Shown here one piece after another: positions 45,251-57,006 of a DNA stretch of 64,000 nucleotides; positions within the stretch are counted from its first letter, which is position 1, and each line of letters starts with the position of its first letter. The stretch covers positions 3,203,040-3,267,039 of the forward strand of contig CM026430.1 in the NCBI GenBank assembly GCA_014871385.1, in the 5' to 3' direction. The notes beneath the pieces were generated by a model that saw only the letters and a program-made list of their open reading frames with translations, was not told the DNA's origin and did no database searches. A program made the translations under genes and the position numbers. This stretch comes from Ceratodon purpureus. Its lineage: Eukaryota > Streptophyta > Bryopsida > Pseudoditrichales > Ditrichaceae.

Positions 45251-46298
45251 CAACAGAATTAAGAAAAGTTACTACTGTTTGCTTCAGGAAAAAGAAAAGA
45301 ATAATACTCGCCGAGCATGTCGGATGCTGCCCGAATAATCTGCCGAACCGGACCATGACCCAGATGACGCAAGGAAGATGCTCACGAGACTCTTCCACGC
45401 AACCCATCTGCTCCTTCCCTCCGGAGTCCGAAGCTCCGCCATCAAAGACTGGAGTATGTACTGTCCGACTTGTTCCATTCTCGAAGACCACTGGTAGTAC
45501 TTCCCGGCTCCAGAATCTAGGTGCCCTCGAAAGAAGCATCCGAGGAGCTACCCATGGCAGCTTGACTTTCGCTTTGCAAGGAACAGAATGTGATGGAGAA
45601 GCTCTCCTCAACCGGGAAAGGATATGACGGCCCCACAAGATTTGCAGAGGCAACTCCGTGGAATGCAGACATCTATGCTGACTCGCTGCTGATGATGCAT
45701 GCCGGGGAGACCACGCCATCGCCATCGACATCGTCCCGAAAGCTAAAGAAAAACAGGACCTGGAACCATGATCATAATCCATGATCTCTGTACATTCAAG
45801 CTCAATATTATGCAATTTATGAATGGCATCGATGCTTCTAGAGATGTTGTTTTGTTGTTGGAAAGTATCCAACATGCCATGTAGACAGTATACCAAGTCA
45901 TGCAGTCTTTTTTCCTTCGTGGTTGTGTGATGAAGTTTCCGGTCAAGCTTCTTAGTTTTGATGGTTGTTGCTCGAAAAGGTGTGCATCGGCGTCGGTATT
46001 GAAGACTGGAAACTTGGCAGATTAGGTGACCCTTTGGATTGAAACGTGGTCTGGTTTGAGGTCTGGAGCATGACGACAGCAATCTTACATACAACAGTGA
46101 CGACGGCAATTTTTGGATTATTTTTTTTCGGTGTAAGTTTCGGTTTAACTGATTGTTCCGGTGATGAAGGTGTAGCTTTGGCGGAGCTGCAAGTTCGGAG
46201 GCTCTTCTGTGCAATCTTTGGAAAGGTATAACTGAAGGTGTCATTCTTTTTGAGGAAATGAAGGTGAAGGGTGGAGAGGTTTCCGCTGAGCTATCCAA
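45234..46298 (-). CDS. Doubtful long frame, no family
   Basis: A 354-codon minus-strand frame rich in Ser, Arg and His, with no domain, no signal and no homologous feature in the window. Other frames here are also partly open, and the frame runs into the retroposon tail at its 3' end. It may be a non-coding transcript, a lineage-specific gene or chance. Confidence 0.2.
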   Translation of the reverse strand: MDSSAETSPPFTFISSKRMTPSVIPFQRLHRRASELAAPPKLHLHHRNNQLNRNLHRKKIIQKLPSSLLYVRLLSSCSRPQTRPRFNPKGHLICQVSSLQYRRRCTPFRATTIKTKKLDRKLHHTTTKEKRLHDLVYCLHGMLDTFQQQNNISRSIDAIHKLHNIELECTEIMDYDHGSRSCFSLAFGTMSMAMAWSPRHASSAASQHRCLHSTELPLQILWGRHILSRLRRASPSHSVPCKAKVKLPWVAPRMLLSRAPRFWSREVLPVVFENGTSRTVHTPVFDGGASDSGGKEQMGCVEESREHLPCVIWVMVRFGRLFGQHPTCSASIILFFFLKQTVVTFLNSVVMLQF

Positions 46299-46876
46299 TG
46301 CTGTATCCTTGACACCTCATCATTGTTGAGTCCTGAGGTGAGTCACCTAGGAAATGCAAGGAGCTAGTTCTTTAGTTTTATTTCAATGTTAGATAGTACT
46401 CCTAATGCTGCTCTGAAATAATAATCATCATTTTCAAAATGAAAAAAATAAATAAATAAATAAATAATAAATAAATCAAGTGTTGTGTCCGAGATAGTAT
46501 GGGGTGTTTGAGTGCGTGTTACAAGCACACATGATGTACTTGTCTCGCATTGCGATGACGTGCCCACTCCTTTCCACTTTCAACTTCTTCTCCCACTATT
46601 GCTTTCATTCTTCGTAACCCGGCTTCCATACTAAAGGTATGACCGTGCTATGACATGTTTTTTTTCAAGAGTGGAGATTTGAGAGGATTTTCATGAAGTT
46701 GGGGAGGTCCAAAGAACTCTAAGAAGTGGTTGCGAGTAACTAGAAAAAAAGTTAAATTAATCTCCATAGGCATTGGCCAAGCTCATTACAGAGCCATGTC
46801 TCAATGACATATCACTCACTCTGGCACCTCTCACGTGTAAAACAATCTCATTCCATGTGAAAAGTTACTATTCAGC
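46299..46876. other. Spacer with AAAT microsatellite
   Basis: No gene seen. An (AAAT)n run lies at about 46445-46477. Confidence 0.4.
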
Positions 46877-46880
46877 TTAA

Positions 46881-47421
46881 CCCTTTAACATCCCGATTCA
46901 TCACTGTTTTCAAAGATTTGTTATAAAATGGTTGATGAAAATGGAAAATGGATTTGATGTACAAAACAAAGTTGTAGATGTCGATGTGAAGATATCATCT
47001 ATGCGGTTGGATTCATCATATTTATTAATAATATTTTCAAAGTAATTTTGCAAGGTTTTCTATTGTAATTCAATTAAAAATCCAAAATTAACACTAAAAA
47101 TTTTAAAAATATTGTAATGAGATTGGTATAACATGCATTACAAGATGGTATAGTTTCCATTATTTGATACTACTTATTATGAAAAATCATGTTTAAGGTC
47201 TCTCTTTTTGAACTAAGATTGAAACTTGACAGAAATCACTTTTTTAATTTTTCAAAAATTCACATTATCTTATTCTGAAAATCCAAACCGTACAAATGGT
47301 ATAAAACTAGCACAAGAATTGGAAAAAAAAATAGAAATGGATGAAAAACATCCTGTAGGACAGAAACGAGCTGCTGAAATCCATCCGACTTCCAGATTCT
47401 GGACGCCGGCGCGTTAAAGGG
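46881..47421. mobile_element. piggyBac-like MITE, 541 bp
   Basis: TTAA at 46877-46880 is followed by CCCTTTAAC, and the right end is GTTAAAGGG followed by TTAA at 47422-47425. TTAA target sites with CCC...GGG termini are the hallmark of the piggyBac superfamily. No transposase inside. Confidence 0.5.
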
Positions 47422-47449
47422 TTAAACAGAAGCACGACCCAACATATTA

Positions 47450-47794
47450 AGGTAGAGATGGGTATTCCCGTCAGGGTTCTAATTCCGTGGCCTATCAGTG
47501 CACCAATATCTAAGCAGACAGCACCTGACTACCACACTCAGCAGATTGTATAACAACCTATCATGTTCTCCGTGCAAGAATCTTTGTATTGCATATACCT
47601 ACTCACGGAAATAGTGGTCTACAATGTTGCACTTCAAATATTCATGAAAATTTGATAAATTTCAAAAAAAATATTAAAAGATTAGATTTGTGATTTCCGA
47701 CCTAACTTCTATTTGTATAAATTTTATCCCCATAGTTTTCTCAATCCCAAATATGCTGAATGGCTTAACCTGACGGGAATACCCATCTCTACCT
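47450..47794. mobile_element. MITE with ~26-bp perfect terminal inverted repeats
   Basis: The left end AGGTAGAGATGGGTATTCCC-GTCAGG is mirrored exactly at the right end by CCTGAC-GGGAATACCCATCTCTACCT. TA flanks both sides, consistent with a TA target duplication (mariner/Stowaway-like). The interior is AT-rich and non-coding. Confidence 0.65.
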
Positions 47795-48177
47795 TATGAC
47801 AGATTCTTAGATGACCTTTCAGCTGAGATCCAGTTCCGTTCTCTTTCTAAATAGATTCATTTCTTTCTTCCATTCCAATTCCTTCACACCAAGATTCAGT
47901 TCCTCCTTTGGACTTTTCTTCTAGATTCATGGCACAGAATAAACAAGAGAGCTGGAAGTAATTAAGAGCATTATTTCTTCAATTTTCTAACAATATTGAC
48001 GGATGGAAAATCACTGAAGGTTCTATGAAAAAGAATAAAATAATGGGAAAAGACGTTCTCTGTTTCCGAAACAGACTGGACCAGCTGGACCATTTGAAAG
48101 TTTCTGGTGCACAGATGGTGGGACAGATTTGAACAGAACAGCTATCTGTGAGTCAAATTATGAAAGTTGTACACTTG

Positions 48178-48224
48178 CATTGGTAATAAAAGTACCATTT
48201 GTCCAAAAAAAAAATAAAAAAAAA
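48178..48224 (+). mobile_element. Second truncated retroposon tail
   Basis: TTGTACACTTG at 48167-48177 recurs at 48225-48235 and flanks 47 bp ending GTACCATTTGTCC followed by A-rich sequence. The 3' end is the same as that of the insertion at 45206-45235, so both come from one retroposon family. Confidence 0.6.
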
Positions 48225-48235
48225 TTGTACACTTG

Positions 48236-48757
48236 TACGACATTGAACATATGATTTGGATGGCTCATGTCAAGTATCCGGGACTTGCATGGAAGGGTTT
48301 TTGGCCCAGGCTGCCAGGATTCTCAGCGAGGGGTAAAACAACAGTATTATGTTCCAGCCTCATGCCATGTGGAATAAAGAATTGTGTAACTTCTAAGTTA
48401 CATGTATGGGTTGGTTACTGCTTGTAGGGACCATAAAACAGGAAAGATTGGATGCAATTGACGGGTCAATGGCCCGTGCATGACGATGTGGAACTGGGTT
48501 CTCCGGGGATCTCATTGGGTTAGAACAGAAAGCATCTATCCATCCAACATGGAGAAATCTGAAATTTGTGGAGACCACCAAGTTGTTGAGAATGGTATCA
48601 AGCAACCGTTATCATGCAAAAAACCATTTGTCATGATGCTGAGGAGACTGAATCTTATACAAAAGTTGTTGAAATTTGTAAATAAAAATGTAAGATTGCT
48701 GTAGGGAATACTTTTTAGTTTTTGATCTGCTTAGAGAAATTTTTAATGGAATGTTAA
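48236..48757. other. Spacer
   Basis: No convincing gene, only short frames without recognisable domains. Confidence 0.35.
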
Positions 48758-49685
48758 CCCTTAAAGGTCCAAAGTGTTTTGGGACCTCTAAGACCCAAAA
48801 CTTTGACCACCTTATAGAAACTGATGTATGTTTCCAATAAAAATTCCTTTTCTAGTATTTCCAACCGTAAGATCTTCAACCTAACTACTTGCACTAATAC
48901 CATGTCAAATTTCAATTGTTGGATCTTTACCATTTGTGAGATTATAGCGTCCAAATTTTAATGTTTTTTATTTTTTGGCTTTCCTTGAAAGGCATAGTCT
49001 AAATGGTGCCAAGGGAGACTTAATGATTGTTTTCCAAAACATTTTGCTCATATTTGTTTCCATATAGGTAACAAAGTTGGGCAACTCCTTGCAAAATTTT
49101 GAAGACCCATTTTGATTTTTTGGCCTTCATGCAAGTTATTTTCCGAAAGGATGTACAAAATCCTCAATATGGTAAAACTTAAATAACATTAAAGTTTTTT
49201 GGTCTGGAAAAAAATTGAACAGTGAAAAGTTACATCTATGAGTTTGTAAGTTTTGGAAGGAAAAAAAATTGAAAATTCCTAAATCTCAAATTTTGACAAT
49301 TTTTGAAAGGAAAAAATGTAAAATCACAAAAAACTTTGAAGTTTGTTCATATAAATTTTGGAGGCTGCCCTTGTAAAATTGGTAAACTTTTTGAGTTGGG
49401 TCACTTTGGATTTTCAGTAGTGATTTGGTTATGAACATATTTAAAAAAGAAATGAAAAAAGAAATGAAAAAATCTAATTTTAAACTGCCCTATTTCGACT
49501 TGAAATCTAAAATTTCTAAATGAAGGTTCTAAAATTGGAATTTGACTTTGAAAATTTTACTACGTACACCTTGCGGTAAAGGAAGCATCCAATAAAAATC
49601 TTAAGCAAAAATATTGCTTTTAACCATTCCATCTAGGCTGCACAAAATAGCAAAAACCACAATCGGGTTTTTTAGACCTTTAGGA
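48758..49685. mobile_element. Second piggyBac-like MITE, 928 bp
   Basis: TTAA (48754-48757) followed by CCCTTAAAGGTCCAAA; at the right, TTTAGACCTTTAGGA followed by TTAA (49686-49689). The ends are imperfect inverted repeats and partly match the 541-bp element at 46881. The interior is AT-rich without a gene. Confidence 0.45.
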
Positions 49686-49689
49686 TTAA

Positions 49690-51622
49690 CCTCCGAATAG
49701 AGTAACCCTAAGTAACTTGGGGTTTGCACCCAAGACTTCCACGTTAATACAAGGTAAGGAGGGCAAGGTTTACTGCTGAGGGATTAAACGAAGAGTACAT
49801 GTATATAAAGCGGGGACACACTCTGCACCATTTGTAACCCTATTATGTGAGGGCGCTCCACCTCTTTTGGAGCTGTCTGCGAGTCAAGGGAGTAGTCAAG
49901 TTTTTTTGACTCTGGAAATAGAAACCATGAGGTAACCTCGTCATTGAGCACGGATGGGCGCACAAACTTCTGATTCCGGTTTAAAATACTAATAGAATAA
50001 TGAACTTCACGAAAAGTTCTTCGACCAAATACCGAATGTTGTACTTGACAGTGGACAACCCCGGTCCGAGAGCACGTTGAACTGCCGAATGTGGCCCGTG
50101 ACCAGCGCAACAGTAAAAGCAGACCCGCCCGGAGTGAAAATGTTTCCAAGCGGGCAGCAACGTGACTCGCGACTCACAAGGCGAATCTGAGCACCCTCTG
50201 TACCTTCCTCGTCACCTTCTCCATGCCCCCTCGCGGGGCCTCCCGAACCCAAACCCGAACCCAACCCCAAACCCAACCCCAAACCCAATCCCAAACCCAA
50301 CCCAAATCCCAAACCGAGATCTAGACCCAGACCTGGACCTGGACCGGGACCTAAGACCGTGGTTCCAGAAACTTGCGGGAAGTCACGCTCGCAGCGTGCG
50401 TGTGTCGCTCCGTGGAGGCAAAGGCAACTGTGAACCTTTTGCTTTCCTAATTTCCACTACGATTCCGCACTCTCTGCTTCGGGCAATTGCTCCCGCTGGT
50501 TCTATGCTGCATGTATTCTGGAGCCCATTCAATTCCATCTCACTTCCACTCCCCCTCCCATGTGGGTCACCCAATTCTCCGAGTCCACTCTCACTGCCTT
50601 ATAAGCCATTCCATCGTCACTCCCATACCACCACTTCAATTTACAACTTCTCATTAGGCTCAACATCGATATCCCACTTATTTCGACCGAGAAAACTCCT
50701 GTCTTGGTTGTTGCTCCGATCGCTGTTGGAGTTTTATAGCTAGTATTTGGAAGGGAAGGTTGGAGGTTGGACTAGTTGGGATTGGGAGCCTGACTGGTGT
50801 TAGTAGTTCTGCTAAACCAGCGGAGATTCGGGTTTTCTGGTCGAGGTGATTTTTTCTTAGTATTCTTTCGTAATCAGAGGACCACATGTAGTTACTGTTT
50901 TCGTCAACATCGCTTCTACACCTTCAAATTGCTGGAGCTTTCTAGTCTTGGTCTTGGTTGTAATTGCTGGAGCCCTCTCTGTTATTTCATGGTTTAGTGC
51001 ATGGAAGGGAGATTGGGAAACTAGGAGCAGGATTATGAGTAGTACTCGTGATTTTGTAGACTCGTGAAGATTCGGGTTCTAGGGATTTTTCTAGTGGGAA
51101 GTATATTTTGGTATTCTTGCTCAGAGTGTCGATTGGTTCTCTGGTTCGAGAGGAAGTAGAGCTCAGCCTTGTTGTGTTGAGACGGAGTGGAGGTGTTCTT
51201 GTGGCGTTGCAGTCGATTTGTGTGTCGATTACAGCTGACGCGCACGTTGACGGAGATTTTGAGGTACGGCTACTATTTACATGGTTGCATTATGTTTGAA
51301 TTTTGGAAGACAGTAAAATTTGTTTAATTTTTCAAGTCTTCCCTTTCAGCAAAGCATATTAGGTGAGATTCCTGAGATTTGTGAATGGAGAGTTGCATTC
51401 TAGACTTCAAGAGGGAGGTTGTAGGAAATATAGGATGAGTTTGAGGTAGATTTTTGGTGTGGAGAAGAGTCAGAGAATTTCAGTGAGTGATTGAATGGTC
51501 GATTCTCAGTTTTGAAAACTTTGTTTTTTCAGATAAAACAGAGCGTCAGGTAACTGTTGAGATTCCCCAAGCTCTGTGCACTGCAAAGAAAGAGATTTTC
51601 TCTAGTGATAGAAGTGAGGCAC
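49690..51622. other. Upstream region of CYP710A with CCCAAA-type repeats
   Basis: No separate gene is supported. At about 50248-50320 there is a degenerate array of CCCAAA/CCCAAC units, followed by GACCTGGACC-type repeats to 50350. The sequence from about 50500 to 51540 looks like promoter and 5' leader: pyrimidine-rich, with a GAGGTACGG donor-like site at 51260 and a TTTTTTCAG acceptor-like site at 51525-51533. Confidence 0.4.
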
Positions 51623-53255
51623 ATGGAGACGTGGAAAGAGGGGCTGAGTGAAGCCATGGCGGGGTTCGATTGGCGATGGGCATTAGCGCTCGTCGTAATC
51701 ACGTACGCAATTTACGAGCAACTGTCATTCATGTCGAAGCGGAAGTACTTGCCAGGGCCGTCCTTCGTGCCACCCTTCGTGGGCAACGTGATATCAATGG
51801 TAGTCGACCCCACGGGATTCTGGGAGCAGCAAGCAAATGCAGCGAAGAAGGTGAGCGACCTAATCACACACTCATCCCCAGCCTAATTTTCCACTAAACT
51901 TCCTGGTACGGATTTCTTAATCATACTTTCTTCGGGCTTACCGACAAGAATGAATTTCTTATGCGCAGGTTGGAATTTCATGGAACGCTCTGCTGGGCAA
52001 GTTCGTCCTCTTCGTGCGTGACTCCGAGCTTTCACAGAAGGTATTCGCCAACGTACGTCCAGACGCGTTCCACCTAGTGGGCCATCCGTTGGGCAGGAAG
52101 CTCTTCGGCGAGCACAACCTCATCTTCATGTTCGGGGAGGAGCACAAAGACTTACGTCGCCGCCTGGCGCCGCTGTTCACTCTCAAGGCGCTCGGGGTGT
52201 ACATTTCAATCCAGGAGAAGACACAGCGGGAGCACATTGCGAAATGGCTAGCGATGGCGGAAGCCCTGCGCGACCCGATCCGAGTCCGCCTCCTCTGCCG
52301 TGACATGAACCTGGAAACCTCGCAGAACGTCTTCGTGGGGCCGTATCTCACCCCGGAGATGCGGCACGCGTTCAACGAGGACTATAACAACTTCAACGTC
52401 GGCCTCATGAGCCTCCCCATCTACTTCCCCGGGTTCGCATTCTACAAGGCGACTCAGTCGGTGAAGAACCTCCAGAACACTCTCGCGAAATGCGCGTCCG
52501 CGAGCAAGGAGCGCATGGCAACGGGCGCGGAGCCGGCTTGTCTCATGGATTTCTGGATGGTGGAAACGGTTCGGGAGATTCGCGAAGCTGAAGCTGCAGG
52601 TCTGCCACCGCCGCCCCATTCCTCCGACTTCGAAATTGGGTGCCATCTCTTCGACTTCCTGTTCGCAGCTCAGGATGCTTCAACGTCGTCCCTCGTCTGG
52701 GCAATTGTCTTGACGGAGTCTCACCCGGAAGTGCTAAAGAAGCTTCGAGAAGAACGAGCAAGGTTACGCGAGGGTGACATTATGGCAACATTCACTCCAG
52801 AGTCTTTGCGGGAGATGAAATATACCGAGATGGTTGTGAAGGAGGTCTTGCGGTATCGTCCTCCTGCAACTCTAGTGCCACACATTGCGAGCACTGACAT
52901 CGCCTTGACAGACACTTATGTCATCCCCAAGGGCACCATTGTTTTCCCGTCGTTGCTGGAGAGTTCATTCCAAGGGTTTACTGATCCGTATGACTTCGAC
53001 CCCGAGCGATTCTCTCCGGAGCGGAAGGAGGATCTGTTGTACAAGAAGAACTGGTTGTTGTTCGGTGCTGGGGCGCATCAGTGTCTGGGCCAGCGGTATG
53101 CGATCAACCAGCTGATGCTCTTCACGTCGCTGTTCTCAACGTTGGTGGATTTCAAGAGGGCGAGGACGCCGGGGTGTGATGATTTGTTGTACACGCCCAC
53201 GATTGCACCCAAGGACGAAGGGTTGATGTATCTGTCTGCGCGGATTGTTGCCTGA
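51623..53255 (+). CDS. CYP710A: Sterol C-22 desaturase, cytochrome P450 CYP710A type
   Basis: Exons 51623-51850 and 51969-53255 join in phase 0 to give 504 aa. An N-terminal membrane anchor (WALALVVITYAIYEQLSF) and the hinge LPGPSFVPPF precede the P450 fold. The I-helix motif is AAQDAST (309-315), the K-helix ExxR is E368-R371 (KEVLRYRPP), the PERF motif is FDPERFSPER, and the heme loop is FGAGAHQCLGQR with Cys 448 as the iron ligand. AAQDAST in place of the usual A/GGxDTT, together with overall similarity, points to CYP710A, which makes the C-22 double bond of stigmasterol-type sterols in the ER. The start was chosen at METWKEG; an in-frame ATG lies 22 codons upstream. The gene appears intact. 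Confidence 0.9.
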
Positions 53256-53689
53256 TCTGTTGATCGATGTTTCATCGAGGTTTCGGTGCTACGCTGATTT
53301 GGTCATTAGTCCGGGTGGAGTGGAATTAGGCAACCAGATGGTTGAATTCGTTGGGTGGAATTCTTGGTATGTGTGTCACTACGGGAAGAGAGGGTTTTAG
53401 TGAAGTGATGTTTTGTGGTGACGGGGAATGATTGGTTGTAAATATGTAGCCTTCGGGATTAGTGAAGGTCGGACTAATGACCAAAATGAGCGTAGTTTTA
53501 TGAGGACGATGTACAGAGCATGACATTGATGTTTACTGGAATTGAAAGATTTATGAAGAATAGATTCTTCAAATTTGTATGAATATCAGCGAGTCGACCA
53601 TGATGAGACGAAAGACATTGGATCACTGTCAGCATCTAGAGCTTGTTGTATTGATGATCTCTTGTGAGTAGAAAGCAAACAATCTGCGT
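53256..53689. other. Convergent 3' region
   Basis: No gene. It holds the 3' ends of the CYP710A transcript and of the minus-strand repeat-protein transcript. Confidence 0.4.
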
Positions 53690-54784
53690 TCAAGAAAAGC
53701 TTGAACTGGAGTTGTCGTCAAGGTCGACATATTGAGCAGGTTCTAAATCAGCTAAAGGATCGAAGTCTAATACTTGAAACTCATCAGACACGTCCACCTC
53801 GTCATCATCTCTTGACCTAAGTTCTGATTCCCAAACCTGATCGTTTAATCTGCTGGAGCTATCAACGTCATCGTTGAGTTTAGCTTCCTGTTCTGCATAG
53901 TTTGAAGGGTTAGCATCCTCAACTTGGACTGCACCAGCTTCATTAGCCTGTGAAGCTTTCTCGTGTTTGTCCACACGTCCGAGCTCTGGTACGCCGAAAT
54001 GTAGACCATTGCCATTTCTGCTGCGTTTAGGGTTGAGCTCAAAATCCGAATCATCCCAGTAGTGGAGCTTCCGTCTGGTCTCCCAAGGAGAAATGGATTC
54101 ATAGCCATCTGTGGGCCCCCTTGTGGATTGTGTGAATTTTTTGTAAGCTGTCAACCCCAATTCTTCAATGCCACGATCTAGGTCCCGTTTCCTTCGACTC
54201 ATATACTGGGAACTCAAGTCTGAAAGCCAGACTTCGGTAGCACGCTCCCTTTCACGAACTTTACTCATCCACTGGAATCCTAATTCACAAAGCCAAGCGT
54301 CGTCCTGCACCTTGTACTGCCCTTTTCGTGTCCGGCACCGACGCTTCATCCACTCCATTCCATAATCTGCGATCCATGAATTGTCCAACTCGTTATCTAA
54401 CTCTAGTTCGTGTTCTCTGGGTGAGAAGTGAGCGCTGCAGTCAGTCAATGGACTCCGTGCCGCGTATAACTTCTTCCGGGTCATATATTTGGCGCCCAGC
54501 TGAGAAATCCAATCCCCTTCGGTGTCTTCTTCGTCGTCAACCTCTGGGAGTTGTTGTTCTGTGTTTCGGATGAAGCCATGAGTATTGCCATTTGTATGGA
54601 AGTTGGTGCCGCGTGGGGTACTGAGGCGGCTCTTTCTCGCACTGGGTCTGCTGCTCATGAACTTGTAACCAAGTGAAGATAGACCCTTTTCGTCGGTGGC
54701 AGGGGGTCTCCTTTTCGAGGCCCATTTGAGCCCTAGTTCGGCAATATCACCTCCTTCTGACTTAGCTTCCCTCTTTCTCTTCAT
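53690..54784 (-). CDS. Protein with seven W-x3-LG-x2-(W/Y)M-x-RR repeats
   Basis: A 364-aa frame that I do not recognise. A ~13-residue motif occurs seven times at irregular spacing: DIAELGLKWASKR (13-25), GLSSLGYKFMSSR (34-46), WISQLGAKYMTRK (92-104), WIADYGMEWMKRR (137-149), WLCELGFQWMSK (164-175), WLSDLSSQYMSRR (186-198) and GIEELGLTAYKK (205-216). Each would form a short amphipathic helix ending in basic residues. The linkers are charged and probably disordered, and the last ~80 residues are acidic and Ser-rich. The basic clusters suggest a nuclear or nucleic-acid-associated protein (inference). A splice acceptor (TTTCCCCAG) just before the ATG implies an upstream non-coding exon. Confidence 0.7.
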   Translation of the reverse strand: MKRKREAKSEGGDIAELGLKWASKRRPPATDEKGLSSLGYKFMSSRPSARKSRLSTPRGTNFHTNGNTHGFIRNTEQQLPEVDDEEDTEGDWISQLGAKYMTRKKLYAARSPLTDCSAHFSPREHELELDNELDNSWIADYGMEWMKRRCRTRKGQYKVQDDAWLCELGFQWMSKVRERERATEVWLSDLSSQYMSRRKRDLDRGIEELGLTAYKKFTQSTRGPTDGYESISPWETRRKLHYWDDSDFELNPKRSRNGNGLHFGVPELGRVDKHEKASQANEAGAVQVEDANPSNYAEQEAKLNDDVDSSSRLNDQVWESELRSRDDDEVDVSDEFQVLDFDPLADLEPAQYVDLDDNSSSSFS

Positions 54785-57006
54785 TGCCCCTGGGGAAACA
54801 AATGTTTGTAAGAGTTATTTTATGTGTTTGAAGCTCATGAGAAGTAAGCCTAGAATAGCATACATATTACGAGAAAAAAAGGAAGATGGACGATAGATAA
54901 GTGGATTTCTTCATCATAAAATTAGAAAGATAAAAACAACTAGTAGCATTAAGAAATTTATACAAAGATTCAATGAGATGAGCAGAGAAGAGAGACGAAT
55001 TATACCAGTAACGACAAGGAATTTTTGACATTACATATCGCTTCGTAACTGGCATGATCGAGTAAAACTTGTACCAATCCTGCCACCAACGTTGCAATCA
55101 ACCATGGTTGCCATAGACTTCAAACCTAGAAATTGGGCAAACCAGTTCCGAATTCAATGATAAATCTTCCAGTAATATGCTAGACTGTTCAAAAGAAACA
55201 CCTTTCAGATTGTCAAAACACCTGCCATCAGGAAACCTCACTAATACCCCAAACCATCAGACACCCAACCGACTCGAGAACGGTTTTCCAAACAATCATA
55301 ACCCACTTCACTAGATTCATCGCAACTAAACCCTGTCGGCATATTAACCTCACAGAACCCCATCATGCCTACCTTCGACTACAAAGTTATTAAAATTATT
55401 TCTCCATCCAACACATATACTTCGATTCAGAGGGGTCGTGAAAATGCATGTCATGGAGACGGGATTATATATTCAGCAGACGGCCCAAAGACATGGGCTT
55501 AACAGATTTAGGATCTTCAGCTCCTTTTAAATTTTTGAATGAACATCGAGAACGTTTACCAGTATTTCATTATAAAACCTTTCATCCATATCAGAAGTTA
55601 AGACTGAACTAACTAGTTCATTCCTGCAATGTTCAGTCTACCGTCATTTGCCTCATAGAAAAAATACGACAGTGGACTTGAGAGAAACCGACGTGACCTT
55701 TACATTCTCATGCAAAAATTAGGTCGCTTACTGAATGAACCTACACACCAAAAACAACCATAATATTGATAATTTTGACACCTCATAAACAACTAGCCAC
55801 GAAGGAAAAAACTGCAGCGCAACTGCAGCTCAGCAAAAAAATTCATAAAATTTTAAATCCTAACGACGCCATTTCGTTTGGTTTTAAGTGTAACTCTTTC
55901 ATGCACAACATGAATGAATAACTTAACCCCCTCTTTGAACTCTTCCACGAAAAAAATATTATCTGGAGCATGTTAGAGTGAAGTACCTCAACCAAAAATC
56001 CGAATGAGTCATCGTTGCTGTCATGCGTCAGAGTCCTTGCAGCTAGTTACAGTACAACCTCTCGCTTCCAGAGCAAAACACTGAACTCAACCCCTTAAAT
56101 CTGCCGTATTCACTCTTCTATCCCCTAGTAAGAATCCCACTAAAATAAAAACTCCACACTCTCCACCTCATACACTGTCATAAGCTCAATAAAAAACACC
56201 AGCTAACATCTAATCACACAAACCCTTCCAAACCCTGAAAACCTGCAGACTCTCAAAACCAACACCCGGATTCACCAAAAATGAACTAAAATAATCGCCT
56301 GTTGTCCCATGACCAACAACGGCGATCGAATGGCAACCCAAACTGATCACTCAAAAAAACCCCACAGATCCAAAAAAAAAAAACTGCGACTTCATCCCAA
56401 GTCATGAAAATGAGCTCTGGTCACCATTCCAGGCTCCCAAAATCTCTACTCATGAAGTTAAACTCCAAAAAACTGAAGGATATTTGAGTCTTCGAGTCGT
56501 GAACACAAAAACCATACCCTAATCGAGTGCCATGAATCGATCTAGCGTCGCAGTTAGAGATGAGATTCAACAAATCCTGGACCCGAAAGTGAGAGTTTTC
56601 CGCCCTGAAAAGATGTGAAAAACGTGTCTTTGAGCCTCACAGGATGAGATTTTGACATAACCCAAGTGGGAAAATTCTCTAAGCTTCAAACACTTGCCTA
56701 TCTTCGCGGATTCTCGAGCAAAATCCCGCCCTCCCACTGCCATTTCTTCCTCACAAGCCATCACACCACGAGCTCGCTCTGCCATTCTTCCCTGAAATCT
56801 ACCATTTATTATCATAAATCTTTAAATTATTATGATATTGATTTTTGATATCTACGATTTTCTTGTTCGAGACGAGGCTCCTCAAAGTGTGTGAAGCGTT
56901 GCTGTCAGAATCTAAAAATAGCGCGAATCCCTGCTCGAAGAGATCTACGCGTGGGAAACATCTTGTGCTGGAAGTGATAATCGTCAGGTGTTTCCGTTGA
57001 TTTCAA
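54785..57006. other. Long 5' region of the repeat-protein gene
   Basis: No coding exon supported. The minus-strand gene probably has a leader intron starting at the acceptor near 54790, with its first exon somewhere upstream, perhaps near 56500-56950. Only short, low-complexity frames occur here. Confidence 0.35.

Noticed and set aside
50162..50743. 193-codon frame with Pro/Asn-rich repeats upstream of CYP710A
   Set aside because: The apparent repeats come from the CCCAAA array; no domain, and the frame lies in the likely promoter/leader. A Gly-Leu repeat frame on the other strand is the same artefact.
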